From Salinimicrobium nanhaiense (GTDB taxonomy: Bacteria; Bacteroidota; Bacteroidia; Flavobacteriales; Flavobacteriaceae), in NCBI GenBank assembly GCA_012038135.1, contig JAAVJQ010000003.1, positions 62,001-126,000 on the forward strand: a stretch of 64,000 nt of DNA, in the 5' to 3' direction. Under the pieces are notes generated by a model, which searched no databases, was not told the DNA's origin, and was given only the letters and a program-made list of their open reading frames with translations. Position numbers and translations under genes: made by a program. Shown here in pieces: positions 43,687-53,324 of the stretch. How positions within the stretch are numbered: the stretch's first letter is position 1; every line of letters begins with the position of its first letter.

Positions 43687-44169
43687 ATGGCAAAATTCAA
43701 TAAGAAAAAGAGTAGTGAGCTGCCCGCGATCAACACTTCAGCGTTACCTGATATTGTATTTATGTTACTTTTCTTCTTTATGGTTGCTACCGTAATGCGT
43801 GAGAATACTTTAAAGATTCAAAACGTACTTCCCTATGCAGACCAGGTGGAAAAGCTTGATAAAAAAGATCTTGTAATGTATATCTACGCAGGTAAGCCTA
43901 GCGAAAGATTTCGCCAGAGCTTTGGTACTGAGGCGCGTATTCAGCTGAATGACAATTTTGCTGATGTTTCCGATATCCAACAATTCATTTATTCTGAAAG
44001 AGAGTCAAAGAGGGAGGAACTTGTTCCTTTTCTTACCACAGCACTTAAAGTAGACCACGAAACCAATATGGGGCTTGTATCCGATATCAAGATGGAATTG
44101 AGAAAAGCCGAAGCGCTTAAGATCAATTATACCACCCGTACCGGTGAAGCAAGTCAAAACTTTGATTAA
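43687..44169 (+). CDS. exbD: Biopolymer transport protein ExbD/TolR (second copy)
   Basis: A 160-residue ExbD-like protein. D22 is in TSALPDIVFMLLFFFMV, followed by a periplasmic domain shorter and different from the first copy. Tandem unequal ExbD genes are common in Bacteroidota TonB systems. A strong terminator follows. Confidence 0.88.
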   Translation: MAKFNKKKSSELPAINTSALPDIVFMLLFFFMVATVMRENTLKIQNVLPYADQVEKLDKKDLVMYIYAGKPSERFRQSFGTEARIQLNDNFADVSDIQQFIYSERESKREELVPFLTTALKVDHETNMGLVSDIKMELRKAEALKINYTTRTGEASQNFD

Positions 44170-44191
44170 ATCGATTCATTATTTTTGAAGG

Positions 44192-44228
44192 ATCCCCTTT
44201 CAGCTAAGTTGAAAGGGGATTTTTTTTG
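44192..44228 (+). terminator. Terminator of the exb operon
   Basis: ATCCCCTTTCA (44192-44202) and TGAAAGGGGAT (44210-44220) with 7-nt loop, then eight T residues. Confidence 0.93.
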
Positions 44229-44270
44229 AGGAGTATTTACCAGACACTTATCTTTGCTTAAACGCTGCAC

Positions 44271-44978
44271 ATGAACCTGCTCCAAAAATGGCTTTTTTGC
44301 CTCCTCTTACTTGCTCCACTCTTTGTCCCTGCGCAGGAAGGCAATAATATTCCTTCGGTTATTGACAGTTTGTACCGGGAAGATCAAATCTACTTTGGGA
44401 TCACCTATAACATCATTACAGGGCAGCCTGCAGGAATAGAAAGTTCGCAATTTTCAGGTGGTTTTCATGCAGGCTTCATTCGCGACATGCCCATCAATGA
44501 ACAAAGGAATATCTCGATAGGGGTAGGCTTAGGCTGGTCTATAGATACCTATGGCCACAATGTTTTTATAGGTAAGGAACTGGATACAGACAACAGTCTT
44601 TTTCAGATCATGGATAGGGGGAGGATCGACTTCGATACTAATAGATTTACCACACAGTCAATAGACCTTCCTATTCAGTTCAGATGGCGAACCTCTACCG
44701 TAGAAAGCTACAAATTCTGGAGGATCTATGCAGGTTTAAGACCGGCATATGCATATTATTTCCAAACTAAATTTGAACAGGGAGGCCAGACCTACAAGGA
44801 ATCAGATATTCCCGAGTTTGAAAGATTCAGGTTAGGCGCCACTTTTACTTTTGGATATAACACCTTCAACTTCAATTTCTATTACAGCCTGAACTCCTTC
44901 TTAGATGGCGCTTCGGTAAATAATGAAGATCTCGATCTTCGCACGTTCCAGGTGGGGCTTATGTTCTATTTACTATAA
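44271..44978 (+). CDS. porT: PorT-like outer-membrane beta-barrel protein
   Basis: A 235-residue protein with signal peptide (VPAQ cleavage) and alternating aromatic strands ending in GLMFYLL. The strands YFGITYNIITGQPAG, ISIGVGLGWSIDTYG and QSIDLPIQFRWR resemble PorT, an accessory protein of the type IX secretion system. The name rests on motif memory and length. The gene's 3' end overlaps the next (minus-strand) gene by 6 bp. Confidence 0.65.
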   Translation: MNLLQKWLFCLLLLAPLFVPAQEGNNIPSVIDSLYREDQIYFGITYNIITGQPAGIESSQFSGGFHAGFIRDMPINEQRNISIGVGLGWSIDTYGHNVFIGKELDTDNSLFQIMDRGRIDFDTNRFTTQSIDLPIQFRWRTSTVESYKFWRIYAGLRPAYAYYFQTKFEQGGQTYKESDIPEFERFRLGATFTFGYNTFNFNFYYSLNSFLDGASVNNEDLDLRTFQVGLMFYLL

Positions 44979-45578
44979 CCAGAAGAAGGCCAGCACCACC
45001 TGCGGAATAAATCCTACCAGTAAACCTATTGCCAGTTCATTCATGCTATGGGCTTCGTAATATAATCGGGAAGAGGCTGTAAGTCCGGTTATCGCCAGCA
45101 GAAAACTTACCGTGTAGATCAAATTAAGATTAAAATGGATACTGAGGAAGATCAGGAAGATCATTAATCCTCCAAGCCCCGTCATATGCAAGCTGGCCTT
45201 TAGCTTCAGGAATAAAAGGAGTAGGTCCAGAAGGGCAGAGATCATGATTCCTAAGAAAAAATAATAGAGTTCGGGATAGTCAAAAACATTCAGCACATAT
45301 TTAAGCACCACAAAATCAAGACCGGCGTAAAATAGCAACGGCCACTTCCTTTCCCTGATCTCCCGCATGTAATGGTCTGTAACTTTTCCGAGTGTTTTCA
45401 GCATGAAGAAGTAGACCACAGGAATAAAAATGGTCATAATGGCAACTGCCAGTATCTTTGCTTTCACCACTTCTTCAGGAAAAAAGCGGGGAGATACAAG
45501 GAAATAGATCAAAGTGCCTGCAAAAGGCACCCAAAGAGGGTGAAAGAGGTAAGAAGCACTCTTAAGGAGAACCTTCAT
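44973..45578 (-). CDS. Membrane protein, PAP2-superfamily-like
   Basis: A 201-residue protein with five to six helices. The C-terminal SRLYYEAHSMNELAIGLLVGF recalls the SRxxxxxHxxxD part of PAP2 phosphatases, and KASLHMTGLGG recalls the PSGH part, but neither is canonical. It may be an inactive or divergent member. It immediately follows rpoN (stop-start overlap by 1 bp). Confidence 0.55.
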   Translation of the reverse strand: MKVLLKSASYLFHPLWVPFAGTLIYFLVSPRFFPEEVVKAKILAVAIMTIFIPVVYFFMLKTLGKVTDHYMREIRERKWPLLFYAGLDFVVLKYVLNVFDYPELYYFFLGIMISALLDLLLLFLKLKASLHMTGLGGLMIFLIFLSIHFNLNLIYTVSFLLAITGLTASSRLYYEAHSMNELAIGLLVGFIPQVVLAFFWL

Positions 45579-47038
45579 TAGATCTGTTTTCGAAGCCGGG
45601 CCACCGGTATGTCAAGCTGCTCCCGGTATTTGGCTACGGTACGGCGGGCAATTGGATAACCTTTCTCCTTCAGGATCTTCGCCAGCCGGTCATCTGTAAG
45701 AGGTTTACGCTTGTTCTCATCTTCAATGGTCATTTCCAGGATCTTCTTGATCTCCTTGGTTGAGACATCTTCTCCCTGATCGTTTTTCATGGATTCTGAA
45801 AAGAAATCTTTAATAAGCCTGGTCCCATAGGGCGTGTCCACATATTTGCTGTTGGCGACCCTTGATACTGTAGAAACGTCCATTCCTATCTCGTCGGCAA
45901 TGTCCTTTAGGATCATTGGCCGCAGGTTACGTTCATCGCCTGTGAGGAAGTATTCTGTCTGGTAATTCATGATCGCACTCATGGTCACAAAAAGGGTGGT
46001 TTGCCGTTGCTTGATGGCTTCTATGAACCATTTGGCGGCATCCAGTTTTTGTTTGATGAACATCACTGCATCTTTTTGCGCTTTAGATTTCTCCTTGGAC
46101 TCCTTGTAGCCCTTGAGCATTTCGCTGTAATCTTTCGATACATGCATCTCGGGCGCATTTCGGCCGTTGAGGCTTAGTTCCAGTTCTCCATCTACGATCT
46201 TTATCGTAAAATCCGGGATCACGTGTTCTACGGCACGGGTGTTTCCTGCGTAGGCGCCCCCGGGTTTAGGATTTAGATGCTCAATGACCTCAATGGCATT
46301 GCGAAGTTCATCCTCGGTAATATCGTGCTTGGAAAGCAGTTTTTGATAATGCTTTTTGCTGAACTGGTCGAAAGAACTTTCGATAATATCCCTGGCAAGA
46401 CTCACCTGCCTTGTCTGTTCTTTACGGGCCAGCTGGATCAATAAACATTCCTGAAGATTTCTTGCTCCCACTCCCGCAGGATCCAGTTCATGTACATGCT
46501 TCAGGACCTTTTCTACTGTAGGTTCGTCTGTATACACATTTTGTGTAAAGGCCAGATCATCTACAATATCCTGAATTGATCTGCGTATATATCCACTTTC
46601 GTCCACGCTACCCACCAGGAATTCTGCGATCTCCTTCTCAGATTCGTTGAGGCGCAGGGTGCTGAGCTGTGTTTTTAAGTATTGGGTAAAAGAAGTACCC
46701 GAAGCATATGGCACCTGCCTGTCTTCATCATCTGCACTGTAATTGTTTGCCTGGAGGCGGTAACTTGGAATCTCATCGTCGCTCAGGTATTCATCTACAT
46801 CAATATCTGCTTCGATGGTTTCATTTCCCGGGTCGTCATCCTGATACTCGTCCTGGTTATAATCTTCTTCGTATTCGTCTTTTTCTTCTTTCCCGCCTTC
46901 CAGGGCAGGGTTCTCCTCCATCTCTTGTTTAAGCCGCTGCTCAAAAGCCTGCGTAGGCAGCTGGATAAGCTTCATCAACTGAATTTGCTGAGGGGAGAGC
47001 TTTTGAGAAAGTTTAAAATTTAACTGCTGTTTTAGCAT
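45578..47038 (-). CDS. rpoN: RNA polymerase sigma-54 factor
   Basis: A 486-residue sigma-54. Region I glutamine/leucine-rich start (QQLNFKLSQKLSPQQIQLMK), acidic region II (44-100, DEYEEDYNQDEYQDDDPGN), core-binding region, and the RpoN box ARRTVAKYREQL near the C-terminus that reads the -24 element. It is downstream of asnS, separated by a terminator-like hairpin. Confidence 0.95.
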   Translation of the reverse strand: MLKQQLNFKLSQKLSPQQIQLMKLIQLPTQAFEQRLKQEMEENPALEGGKEEKDEYEEDYNQDEYQDDDPGNETIEADIDVDEYLSDDEIPSYRLQANNYSADDEDRQVPYASGTSFTQYLKTQLSTLRLNESEKEIAEFLVGSVDESGYIRRSIQDIVDDLAFTQNVYTDEPTVEKVLKHVHELDPAGVGARNLQECLLIQLARKEQTRQVSLARDIIESSFDQFSKKHYQKLLSKHDITEDELRNAIEVIEHLNPKPGGAYAGNTRAVEHVIPDFTIKIVDGELELSLNGRNAPEMHVSKDYSEMLKGYKESKEKSKAQKDAVMFIKQKLDAAKWFIEAIKQRQTTLFVTMSAIMNYQTEYFLTGDERNLRPMILKDIADEIGMDVSTVSRVANSKYVDTPYGTRLIKDFFSESMKNDQGEDVSTKEIKKILEMTIEDENKRKPLTDDRLAKILKEKGYPIARRTVAKYREQLDIPVARLRKQI

Positions 47039-47064
47039 AGGGTTTTTGGGCTTTTTATAAAAAT

Positions 47065-47106
47065 AAAAAAAACAATCTACAAACGTAAACGAACGCAGAT
47101 TGTTTT
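47065..47106 (-). terminator. Terminator between asnS and rpoN
   Basis: On the minus strand AAACAATCT and AGATTGTTT pair across an 18-nt loop, followed by a T-run. The loop is long, so efficiency may be partial, allowing some read-through into rpoN. Confidence 0.65.
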
Positions 47107-47131
47107 ATGACTACTTTAGGACGAGAGGCGT

Positions 47132-48574
47132 TTAGAACTCTGCGTTGAGAGGTGTTCTGGGGAAAGGGATCACATCCCTTATATTACCCATCCCGGTGGC
47201 GAACTGCACCAGCCTCTCAAATCCTAATCCAAAGCCGCTGTGTACACAAGTACCAAATCTGCGGGTATCCAGGTACCACCAAAGCTCTTTCTCATCGATC
47301 CCCAGCGCCTGCATCTTCTTTGTAAGCACATCCAGGCGTTCTTCTCTTTGTGAACCTCCAACGATCTCTCCAATTCCGGGGAAAAGGATATCCATGGCAC
47401 GTACCGTTTTTCCGTCCTCATTTAAACGCATATAAAATGCTTTTATGTTGGCAGGATAATCAAAAAGGATCACGGGACATTTAAAATGCTTCTCCACTAA
47501 GTAACGTTCATGTTCACTCTGGAGGTCTGCACCCCATTCTTCGATGATATAATTGAATTTCTTTTTCTTGTTGGGTTTTGAATCTTTAAGAATGTCAATA
47601 GCTTCGGTATAGCTTACTCTTTTGAAGTTGTTGTCTATCACAAACCTTAACTTATCTGTAAGTCCCATAGGGCTTCTTTCTGCTTCAGGTTTTGCCTTGT
47701 CTTCATTTGCCAAACGTTCTTCAAGGAAAGCAAGATCATCCTTGCAGTTCTCTAAAATGTACTTTAGGACGTACTTTATAAAATCTTCGGCGATATCCAT
47801 ATTTCCGGCAAGGTCGCAAAAAGCCATTTCCGGTTCCACCATCCAGAATTCAGCAAGATGGCGGGAGGTATTTGAATTTTCTGCCCTAAAAGTAGGTCCG
47901 AAGGTGTAAACCTGACCCAAACCAAGGGCATAGGTTTCTGCTTCCAATTGTCCCGATACAGTAAGATTGGTTTCCTTTCCGAAGAAATCTTCTTTAAAAT
48001 CAACTTTTCCATCCTCTGTTCTCGGAATATTATCCAGATCAAAAGAAGTCACTCTAAACATTTCTCCTGCACCTTCGGCGTCGCTTCCGGTGATTATTGG
48101 TGTATTTACATAATGGAAGTTGTTCTGCTGAAAATAACTGTGAACCGCAAAAGCCAATTTGGAACGAAGTCTCATAACGGCTCCAAAAGTATTGGTGCGC
48201 ACCCGCAAATGTGCCTGCTCCCTAAGTTTCTCCAGCGTATGCCTTTTTGGAGAGAGAATAGTGTACTTCACTTCCTCGGGATCTGCATCTCCCAGAATTT
48301 CCACATTTGTCGCCTGAACTTCTACTTTTTGACCGCTCCCAAGGCTTTCGGTAAGCGTGCCGGTAACCTTAATGGCAGCACCTACAGTAATACGCTTAAG
48401 CAGCGCCTCATTCATCTTCTCGTAATCAACCACACATTGCATGTTGTTGATGGTCGAACCGTCATTAAGGGCAATAAACCTGTTGCTCCTAAAGGACCTT
48501 ACCCAACCTTTAACTTCGACTTCCTGTAAATATTTGGTGCTTTTTAAAAGTTCAGCGACTTTTCCTGTGATCAT
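47132..48574 (-). CDS. asnS: Asparaginyl-tRNA synthetase
   Basis: A 480-residue class II synthetase read from ATG 48574 (MITGKVAELLKS). The frame extends to 48613, but a good promoter lies at 48594-48624, inside that extension, so the upstream start is excluded. Motif 2 FRAENSNTSRHLAEFWMVEPE and motif 3 GFGLGFERLVQFATGM are present. Confidence 0.94.
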   Translation of the reverse strand: MITGKVAELLKSTKYLQEVEVKGWVRSFRSNRFIALNDGSTINNMQCVVDYEKMNEALLKRITVGAAIKVTGTLTESLGSGQKVEVQATNVEILGDADPEEVKYTILSPKRHTLEKLREQAHLRVRTNTFGAVMRLRSKLAFAVHSYFQQNNFHYVNTPIITGSDAEGAGEMFRVTSFDLDNIPRTEDGKVDFKEDFFGKETNLTVSGQLEAETYALGLGQVYTFGPTFRAENSNTSRHLAEFWMVEPEMAFCDLAGNMDIAEDFIKYVLKYILENCKDDLAFLEERLANEDKAKPEAERSPMGLTDKLRFVIDNNFKRVSYTEAIDILKDSKPNKKKKFNYIIEEWGADLQSEHERYLVEKHFKCPVILFDYPANIKAFYMRLNEDGKTVRAMDILFPGIGEIVGGSQREERLDVLTKKMQALGIDEKELWWYLDTRRFGTCVHSGFGLGFERLVQFATGMGNIRDVIPFPRTPLNAEF

Positions 48575-48593
48575 TTCTTCAAAATTTGAATGG

Positions 48594-48624
48594 CAAAGAT
48601 AAATTTTTGGCACATGCCTTACAA
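48594..48624 (-). promoter_or_regulatory. Promoter of asnS (Bacteroidota type)
   Basis: On the minus strand a TTG (forward 48622-48624) is followed after 20 bp by TATCTTTG (forward 48594-48601), matching the TTG/TAnnTTTG consensus. It is 20 bp before the chosen ATG and decides that start. Confidence 0.7.
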
Positions 48625-48660
48625 GTAAATAGCTACAGGCTTACTGCGGAAAAACAGGTG

Positions 48661-48679
48661 TCAAAAATCACATTTTTGA
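48661..48679. repeat. TCAAAAATGnC palindrome, copy 3, overlapping a stop codon
   Basis: TCAAAAATCACATTTTTGA, preceded by GTG. It spans the last codons and TGA of the MMPL-family gene (reading minus strand YSKM then stop). Related to the palindromes at 18025 and 18959. Confidence 0.55.
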
Positions 48680-51088
48680 ATAGGTTTCTTCCTCATTTTC
48701 TTCGGAATCATCTTCCTCCGGAATGATATTTATTGCAGGCTCCCGCAGCACATCCTTATTGGCGATCTCTTTTTGCAGGGACAGCAGCAATGCCGGAAGC
48801 AACAGTAAATTCGATAACATCGCGAATAGTAGTGTTGCCGATACCAGTCCGCCAAGCGCGACAGTTCCCCCAAAACTACTGATCATGAAGACAGAAAATC
48901 CGAAGAAGAGCACAATAGAGGTATAGAACATGCTCACGCCGGTTTCCCTTAGCGCTGCATAGACCGATCTTTTGATCTTCCAGTTGTTCGCTTTTAGCTC
49001 CTGCCTGTATTTGGCAAGAAAATGAATAGTGTCATCTACAGAGATGCCGAATGCTATACTAAAGACCAGAATTGTAGAAGGCTTTATAGGCACTCCCAAA
49101 AAGCCCATCATTCCTGCAGTGACCAGCAAAGGCAAAATATTGGGAATGAGCGAAACCAGAATCATCTTGAAGGATCTGAACATCCAGGCCATCAAAAGTG
49201 CAATGAGGAAGATCGCCAGTCCCAGGGAGATGACAAGATTTCTCACCAGATAGGTCGTACCTTTCTGAAAAATGAGAGCTTTTCCCGTCATTTCTACGGC
49301 GAATCTGTCCTCCGGAAAGATCTCGTTGATCTTTGGCCACAGGTCTTCCTCGATCTCTTCCATTTCCCTGGTGCCGATATCCTTCATAAAAGTGGTCATC
49401 CTGGCATATTGCCCGGTACTGTCGACAAAGGAAGTGAGCAGATTATTCCCCGAGGTTTCCAGTCCCTGGGCATAGGGTAAAATGAAATTGCGCTCCTGGG
49501 AGGTGGGGAGCTGGTAATATTTGGGGTTTCCGTTGTAATAGGCCTGTTTGGAATATTTTACCAGGTTCACAATAGAAATAGGAGGGGAGAGCTGCTGTTC
49601 TTCGGCTATAAGGTTCTGCAACTCCTCCATCTTTCTCAAAGTTGGCAATTTCATCACTCCCTGTTCCCTTTTTGTATCGATAAGGATCTCCAAAGGCATA
49701 ACTCCGTCAAATTCTTCTTCAAAGAATTCAATGTCTTTAAAGAAGCCGGCATTTTGCGGCATATCTTCAAGTAAACTTCCCGAGATCTTGATCTGGTAGA
49801 TCCCTATAATGCTCGCTGCCAGGAGAACTACCGAAATGATGAAAATACTTATGCGGTGATGTCTCACCATACGTTCCATCCAGTTCACAAAGCCGTTGAT
49901 CCATCTCTTGTTCAAATGCTTCAGGTGTTTTTCCCGCGGCACATTCATATAGCTGTAAATGATAGGAATGATGAGCAAACTGAGAATAAAGATGAGGATG
50001 ATGTTGATAGAGGCAACGATCCCGAACTCAGTAAGCAGGGTGCTTTCAGTAAGTATAAAAGTGGCAAATCCTGAAGCGGTGGTGAGATTGGTGAGCAGGG
50101 TAGCATTCCCCACTTTGGTGATCACCCGCTGCAGCGACTTCGCCTGATTCCCGTGCTTCTTGATCTCCTGCTGATATTTATTGATAAGGAAAATGCAGTT
50201 AGGTATTCCAATCACAATGATCAACGGCGGAATGATCGCGGTGAGTACAGTGATCTCGTAGTGTAATAGGCCGAGCACCCCGAAAGCCCACATTACACCG
50301 ACAATTACAGTAATCATAGAGATCACCGTTGCCCGAATACTTCTGAAAAAGAAGAAAAAGATGAGCGAGGTAACCAAAAGGGCTGCACCAATAAAAAGTC
50401 CTATCTCATCGATGATAGTCTGAGCATTAAGGGTGCGGATGTAGGGCATGCCCGAGACATATACGTTCATTCCCGTCTCTTTCTCAAACTTCTCCACCAG
50501 CGGAATAAGGTTTTCTACGACAAAACTTTTTCTCTTGCCGGTGTTGACGATCTTTTTATCAAGATAGACGGCAGTTTGTACCGTATTGGAATGCCGGCTG
50601 TAAACCAAACCTTCGTAAAATGGCAATTTATTGAAGAGTTCGTCCCGGTATGCTGAAACCTGCAGACTATCCGGGTCCTGTTCCTGAATAAAAGGCACCA
50701 TCTCAAAACGTCCGGGGTCTTCAAATTTTTGAAGCTTCATCAGGTCTCCAACAGCGACTGTGAATTCAACTTCCGGGGAAGAACGCAGCTTCCGGGAGAG
50801 GTTGTTCCATGCAGTAAAATTTTCGGGAGTGAAAAGTGCGGGATCATTAACTGCCAGGACAATGACATTTCCTTCTTCCCCAAATTTGTCCAGAAATGCC
50901 TGGTACTGAACGTTTATAGGATCATCATCTGGTAAAAGGTTTGCTTCGGTAAAGGAAAATTTCATGTTTTTCCACTGCAAACCAAGAAAGACGGTACAAG
51001 CGGCGATGAGAATAAGAATAAGGATCCTGTTGCGCAAAATGATGCGTGCAACTGTGTTCCAGAATTCAAAGCCGAGAAATTTAGACAT
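48668..51088 (-). CDS. MMPL/RND-family transporter
   Basis: An 806-residue protein with two six-helix halves, each with a large extracytoplasmic loop (about 45-230 and 440-590). Helices such as ATVISMITVIVGVMWAFGVLG and FSIAFGISVDDTIHFLAKYR carry the sterol-sensing-like and GxxxDD features of MMPL transporters. These move lipids or hydrophobic compounds. The last codons lie in a palindromic repeat. No regulator or partner gene adjacent. Confidence 0.85.
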   Translation of the reverse strand: MSKFLGFEFWNTVARIILRNRILILILIAACTVFLGLQWKNMKFSFTEANLLPDDDPINVQYQAFLDKFGEEGNVIVLAVNDPALFTPENFTAWNNLSRKLRSSPEVEFTVAVGDLMKLQKFEDPGRFEMVPFIQEQDPDSLQVSAYRDELFNKLPFYEGLVYSRHSNTVQTAVYLDKKIVNTGKRKSFVVENLIPLVEKFEKETGMNVYVSGMPYIRTLNAQTIIDEIGLFIGAALLVTSLIFFFFFRSIRATVISMITVIVGVMWAFGVLGLLHYEITVLTAIIPPLIIVIGIPNCIFLINKYQQEIKKHGNQAKSLQRVITKVGNATLLTNLTTASGFATFILTESTLLTEFGIVASINIILIFILSLLIIPIIYSYMNVPREKHLKHLNKRWINGFVNWMERMVRHHRISIFIISVVLLAASIIGIYQIKISGSLLEDMPQNAGFFKDIEFFEEEFDGVMPLEILIDTKREQGVMKLPTLRKMEELQNLIAEEQQLSPPISIVNLVKYSKQAYYNGNPKYYQLPTSQERNFILPYAQGLETSGNNLLTSFVDSTGQYARMTTFMKDIGTREMEEIEEDLWPKINEIFPEDRFAVEMTGKALIFQKGTTYLVRNLVISLGLAIFLIALLMAWMFRSFKMILVSLIPNILPLLVTAGMMGFLGVPIKPSTILVFSIAFGISVDDTIHFLAKYRQELKANNWKIKRSVYAALRETGVSMFYTSIVLFFGFSVFMISSFGGTVALGGLVSATLLFAMLSNLLLLPALLLSLQKEIANKDVLREPAINIIPEEDDSEENEEETYSKM

Positions 51089-51161
51089 GGAAAAAATTTG
51101 TAGTGCAAAGGTAAGAAAGCAACTCTACTTTTTCATTTAGCCGCTCAGGGAATAAGGAATA

Positions 51162-51190
51162 AAAAAAGCAGCTAAAAAGCCGCTTTTTGA
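51162..51190 (-). terminator. Terminator of pyrH-frr
   Basis: Minus strand AAAAGCGGC and GCTGCTTTT pair with one mismatch around TTTTTA, followed by a T-run, 20 bp after the frr stop. Confidence 0.7.
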
Positions 51191-51209
51191 AAGGTAATCT
51201 GTTTCAGGC

Positions 51210-51764
51210 CTAAACCGTCATGATCTCTTTCTCCTTTATGGAGAAGATCTTTTCGATTTTTTCGATGTAAGTGTCTGTAAGTTTCTGAATATCGGCTTCA
51301 GCAGATTTTTGAAGATCTTCAGAAATATCAAGTTTTTTGATCTCCTGATTTGCATTTTTACGATCATTACGCACCCCGATTTTTGCATCTTCGGCTTCGG
51401 CCTTTGCCTGTTTTGCCAGTTCACGACGTCGTTCTTCTGTCAACGGCGGAACATTGATGATCACACTGTCACCATTGTTCATGGGATTGAACCCAAGATT
51501 CGCCTGCATGATCCCTTTTTCGATGGCGGTGATCATTTTCTTTTCGAACGGCTGAATGGTGAGCGTGCGGGCATCGGGAGTATTTACGTTCGCAACCTGG
51601 TTAAGCGGAGTCATGCTACCGTAATAGTCAACTCTTACACTTCCCAACATGGCAGGAGTGGCTTTTCCTGCCCTGATATTTAAAAGTTGTTTTTCAAGAT
51701 GCAAAATGGCAGCATCCATTGCTTCTTTTGCACTATCAATAATAAAATCTAACTCGTCGTCCAT
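51210..51764 (-). CDS. frr: Ribosome recycling factor
   Basis: A 184-residue two-domain protein that splits post-termination ribosomes with EF-G. RAGKATPAMLGSVRVDYYG and VNVPPLTEERRRELAKQAK segments are typical. Standard length. It follows pyrH by 40 bp, the usual order. Confidence 0.96.
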   Translation of the reverse strand: MDDELDFIIDSAKEAMDAAILHLEKQLLNIRAGKATPAMLGSVRVDYYGSMTPLNQVANVNTPDARTLTIQPFEKKMITAIEKGIMQANLGFNPMNNGDSVIINVPPLTEERRRELAKQAKAEAEDAKIGVRNDRKNANQEIKKLDISEDLQKSAEADIQKLTDTYIEKIEKIFSIKEKEIMTV

Positions 51765-51804
51765 TTTTAAAGTTTAAATTTTAAGACCTGTATTCTATCT
51801 ATGC

Positions 51805-52509
51805 TCAGTTTACTTTAGTACCTATTTTTTCGCCGGTCACAACTTTCTCAAGATTTCCGGGCCTGTTCATATCAAATACAATGATAGGCAGTTTATTTTC
51901 CTGGCTTAAAGTAAAAGCTGTTGTATCCATTACTTTCAAACCTTTGATAAGCACATCTTCAAAGCTTATAAAGTCGAATTTGGTGGCTTCTTTATCGATT
52001 TCAGGATCTGCGGTATAAATTCCGTCAACGCGGGTTCCTTTTAAAATGACATCGGCATGGATTTCAATAGCTCGTAACACGGCTGCGGAATCTGTTGTAA
52101 AATAAGGATTTCCCGTTCCTCCTCCAAAGATCACTACCCGGCCTTTTTCAAGATGTCGCATTGCTTTCCTTCGGATAAACGGTTCTGCCACTTCATTGAT
52201 CTTGATCGCTGACTGAAGCCTTGTCTGAATTCCTGCATCTTCCAAAGCCGACTGTAAGGCCAGCCCGTTGATCACGGTTGCCAACATTCCCATGTGATCT
52301 CCGGTAACCCGATCCATTCCTCTGCTGGCTCCTGCCACACCTCTAAAGATGTTACCGCCGCCAATAACAATGGCTACTTCTACTCCTTTGTCGGTTACTG
52401 CTTTGATCTCCTGTGCATATTCGGCTAAACGTTCGGGGTCGATCCCGTATTGGCGATTGCCCATTAAAGCTTCACCCGAAAGTTTAAGTAAAATTCTTTT
52501 GTAATGCAT
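51805..52509 (-). CDS. pyrH: Uridylate kinase
   Basis: A 234-residue amino-acid-kinase-fold enzyme phosphorylating [42 protein letters not shown] and [14 protein letters not shown] are the phosphate and UMP loops. TAGTTTTG (minus strand, forward 52532-52539) is a possible -7 box. Confidence 0.96.
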   Translation of the reverse strand: MHYKRILLKLSGEALMGNRQYGIDPERLAEYAQEIKAVTDKGVEVAIVIGGGNIFRGVAGASRGMDRVTGDHMGMLATVINGLALQSALEDAGIQTRLQSAIKINEVAEPFIRRKAMRHLEKGRVVIFGGGTGNPYFTTDSAAVLRAIEIHADVILKGTRVDGIYTADPEIDKEATKFDFISFEDVLIKGLKVMDTTAFTLSQENKLPIIVFDMNRPGNLEKVVTGEKIGTKVN

Positions 52510-52665
52510 CTATGTGATTTGATGGGTTGTGCAAAACTAATGAAATTATCCTTGTCATGTATAGTGGGAAAAATCAAAATAAAACAAAAACGGGGTTAAA
52601 GAAAGATAATATTGGCTTCGGGAATCCCGTTTATTGAATAAAATTACCTGTAAGAAAAACTGAGG

Positions 52666-53034
52666 ATGAATAATTACATTTTTAGGAGTGGATTGCTAAT
52701 GCTGCTTTGCGTTGTGAGTGTCGCCTGTTCAAAAGACATAGATGATGAACGTTCAATATTAGGAACCTGGATAGAATCATCTCCGGTGCCGGATAGAACT
52801 ACCCTGCATTTTGGAGAGAACAACCACCTCACAAGGATTGACGGAGATGGGAATTCTGAAAAATATATCTATCTCATCGAAGACAATACTTTATTCCTGA
52901 GCCTGGCTTCCGGCCAGGAAGGTTCTTCTGAACTCTTTTTTGAACAGATCAATGAGAACCGTATTAAAGTGGAAAATCTCTATGTATCAGTTCCTGAAGC
53001 AGAGACTACTTTTATCATTTTTGAGAGATATTAG
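52666..53034 (+). CDS. Lipocalin-like lipoprotein
   Basis: A 122-residue lipoprotein (lipobox VSVAC, Cys22). ILGTWIESSPVPDRTTLHF is the lipocalin-like opening and the rest alternates strands. No partner gene. Function unknown. Similar design to the genes at 16749 and 57907, but sequence differs. Confidence 0.65.
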   Translation: MNNYIFRSGLLMLLCVVSVACSKDIDDERSILGTWIESSPVPDRTTLHFGENNHLTRIDGDGNSEKYIYLIEDNTLFLSLASGQEGSSELFFEQINENRIKVENLYVSVPEAETTFIIFERY

Positions 53035-53141
53035 GGGAGAGTCAAGATCGCTTCGCTGCCAAAATCAAGAGTCAAGACTCCTTTCCTGGTTTCGGAAACG
53101 GGTTATAAACATTTCGGCTGAAGCCCTTTTGTTGTATTTTA

Positions 53142-53219
53142 TTTCCACCACCTAAAGGTGGTGGAAATTCATTTTTCCCATTTGGTTGGACATGAATTGC
53201 CTCCGGCTTTAGCCGGAGG
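53142..53219. repeat. Cluster of palindromes with TAAA/TTTA centres
   Basis: TTTCCACCACC/GGTGGTGGAAA around TAAA (53142-53167) and CCTCCGGC/GCCGGAGG around TTTA (53200-53219). Related GGCTGAAGCC sequence is at 53117. Such palindromes with a TAAA centre are dispersed in Bacteroidota genomes. They fill the gap between a lipoprotein gene and the tsf terminator. Confidence 0.65.
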
Positions 53220-53271
53220 TTCTAAAGGCCGACCTCTCCGGGCTTTAGGCCAATTCTTACAACCGGAAACA

Positions 53272-53301
53272 AAAAACCCGCTCCTTTGCAGAAGCGGGTT
53301 T
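53272..53301 (-). terminator. Terminator of the ribosomal protein/tsf block
   Basis: AAACCCGCT (53274-53282) and AGCGGGTTT (53293-53301), with a T-run on the minus-strand side, 24 bp after the tsf stop. Confidence 0.88.
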
Positions 53302-53324
53302 CTAAAATTTGTAAAGCGAATTGC

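Noticed and set aside
48575..48613. Longer N-terminus of asnS
   Set aside because: A consensus promoter lies inside the extension, and the extra residues are not part of the family.
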